This document shows, in pieces, positions 12,891 to 13,584 of a stretch of DNA of 13,584 nucleotides. The position numbers were made by a program, and so were the translations under genes. Source of the DNA: Fibrobacter sp. UBA1765 (GTDB taxonomy: Bacteria > Fibrobacterota > Fibrobacteria > Fibrobacterales > Fibrobacteraceae); contig DCGZ01000162.1 of the NCBI GenBank assembly GCA_002314675.1, positions 1-13,584 of the forward strand, written 5' to 3'. The notes under the pieces were generated by a model. The model searched no databases, had not been told where the DNA came from, and was given only the letters and a program-made list of their open reading frames with translations. Numbering within the stretch: position 1 is the first letter of the stretch; every line of letters starts with the position of its first letter.

Positions 12891-13584
12891 ATGGCTCTCA
12901 AAAGATTTCCAACCGGTGTTCAGGATTTTGCGCAAATCCGCAATAACGGATATTTTTATGTAGACAAGACGGATCTTGTCTATAACTTGACTCATACGAA
13001 TCTATATTACTTTCTCAGCCGTCCGCGCCGTTTTGGAAAATCCCTTTTAATCAGCACGCTGCAATATTATTTTGAAGGCCGCAAGGAACTGTTCACGGGC
13101 CTTGCCATGGAACGCCTTGAAACCGAGTGGAAAAAATACCCGGTCATTCGGCTGGATATGAAGAATTTTCGGTGTGATGATAAGAACGCTTTAGAAAAAT
13201 CGTTTGACGATTTGTTGACTCCACTAGAAAAAACTTTTGGTATCAAACAAGAGTATGATGGTCGATACGCTTCTTCGCGTTTGTATCAGTTGATATCGGA
13301 AGTGCATGAAAAATCAAAATCCGAAGTTGTCGTTCTTGTTGATGATTACGATGTTCCTTTTTTGAAAGCCGCAGAAGCGGGGATTCTTGAGGAGAGTTGG
13401 CTTTCTATAATGGGTTTCTTTTGCCCCATAAAAAGCCTTGGCGGAATAATCAAATTTGCAATTCTTGTTGGCACCTGTAAAACTCATTATGCCGACAATA
13501 TATCCGGTGGCTTGAATAACCTTTACGATATCACGATGCTCGATGACTACGCGGCCATCTGCGGCATAACCAAGGAAGAACTGC
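12891..13584 (+). CDS. AAA-ATPase-like protein (DUF1703 type), copy 2, cut by the window edge
   Basis: The frame is open for 231 codons to the right edge and starts MALKRFPTGVQDF like copy 1. The P-loop region SRPRRFGKSLLIST is almost identical to copy 1 at the DNA level; the next ~100 codons are quite different (KNFRCDDKNALEKSFDDLL). The Walker-B-like motif reads LVDDYDVPFL instead of DEYDTPIL. The segment after it (AILVGTCKTHYADNISGGLN) has lost the LTGISKFSQLSIFSELN pattern of the family. Similarity resumes at ITMLDDYAAICGITKEEL. The family is certain; whether ATP hydrolysis survives is not, given the Glu-to-Asp change. The nuclease domain, if present, lies beyond the window. Confidence 0.85.
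   Translation, partial: MALKRFPTGVQDFAQIRNNGYFYVDKTDLVYNLTHTNLYYFLSRPRRFGKSLLISTLQYYFEGRKELFTGLAMERLETEWKKYPVIRLDMKNFRCDDKNALEKSFDDLLTPLEKTFGIKQEYDGRYASSRLYQLISEVHEKSKSEVVVLVDDYDVPFLKAAEAGILEESWLSIMGFFCPIKSLGGIIKFAILVGTCKTHYADNISGGLNNLYDITMLDDYAAICGITKEEL
13005..13153 (+). repeat. 149-bp direct repeat within ATPase/nuclease genes, copy B
   Basis: Partner of 9581-9729, shifted by 3424 bases, with a single mismatch at 13058. Confidence 0.9.

Noticed and set aside
1..13584. tRNA, rRNA, CRISPR array or insertion sequence
   Set aside because: No regularly spaced repeats, cloverleaf-like sequences, rRNA blocks, terminal inverted repeats or transposase core motifs were seen on either strand; only the two gene remnants hint at mobile DNA.

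Overview
The window looks like a piece of a Fibrobacter-type chromosome (phylum Fibrobacterota). The main reason is a set of small lipoproteins whose signal peptides end in a TACGDDSSS lipobox followed by Ser-rich linkers. They sit among AAA-ATPase-like/PD-(D/E)XK genes of the kind that is heavily multiplied in such genomes. The assignment rests on recognising these families, not on a search.

Region 1 (1-5225). A + strand terminator closes a gene lying left of the window. It is followed by a decayed Rpn/PD-(D/E)XK transposase-like remnant (57-266). A compact minus-strand operon then reads right to left: an LptF/LptG-family permease (3725-5065), a membrane-anchored double-GAF diguanylate cyclase (1720-3720) and a sodium:solute symporter (238-1701), with gaps of only 4 and 18 bases. 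The 337-base gap upstream of the permease holds a RhuM-family remnant (5227-5398) and a good TTGACA-N17-TACATT promoter candidate pointing right.

Region 2 (5403-8629). Two lipoprotein genes overlap by ATGA and are probably translationally coupled. The first is a Bmp/PnrA-like type-I substrate-binding lipoprotein. The second carries a type-I periplasmic-binding-like region fused to a complete peptidase C13 (legumain/GPI8) domain, with the His and Cys of the dyad and the Arg-His of the Asn-binding S1 pocket all visible. I consider this the most novel part of the window: it looks like an envelope ligand-sensing asparaginyl protease or transpeptidase.

Region 3 (8630-13584). Four tandem paralogous lipoproteins share a 24-base leader, a signal peptide, a Ser-rich linker and a four-cysteine domain. 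All four end in a conserved (D/N)PD(E/K)APEN motif followed by tails of 24, 14, 8 and 21 residues that do not resemble each other. An invariant Asn before a variable tail, next to an Asn-type protease gene, makes these plausible substrates of the C13 protein; this is inference. The fourth copy has a one-base frameshift in its signal peptide. Twice, a lipoprotein gene is followed by a terminator and then an AAA-ATPase-like/PD-(D/E)XK gene with a TATATT box only 6 bases before its ATG, which suggests leaderless transcription. The two ATPase/nuclease genes are mosaics sharing a 149-base block with one mismatch. The second runs off the right edge.
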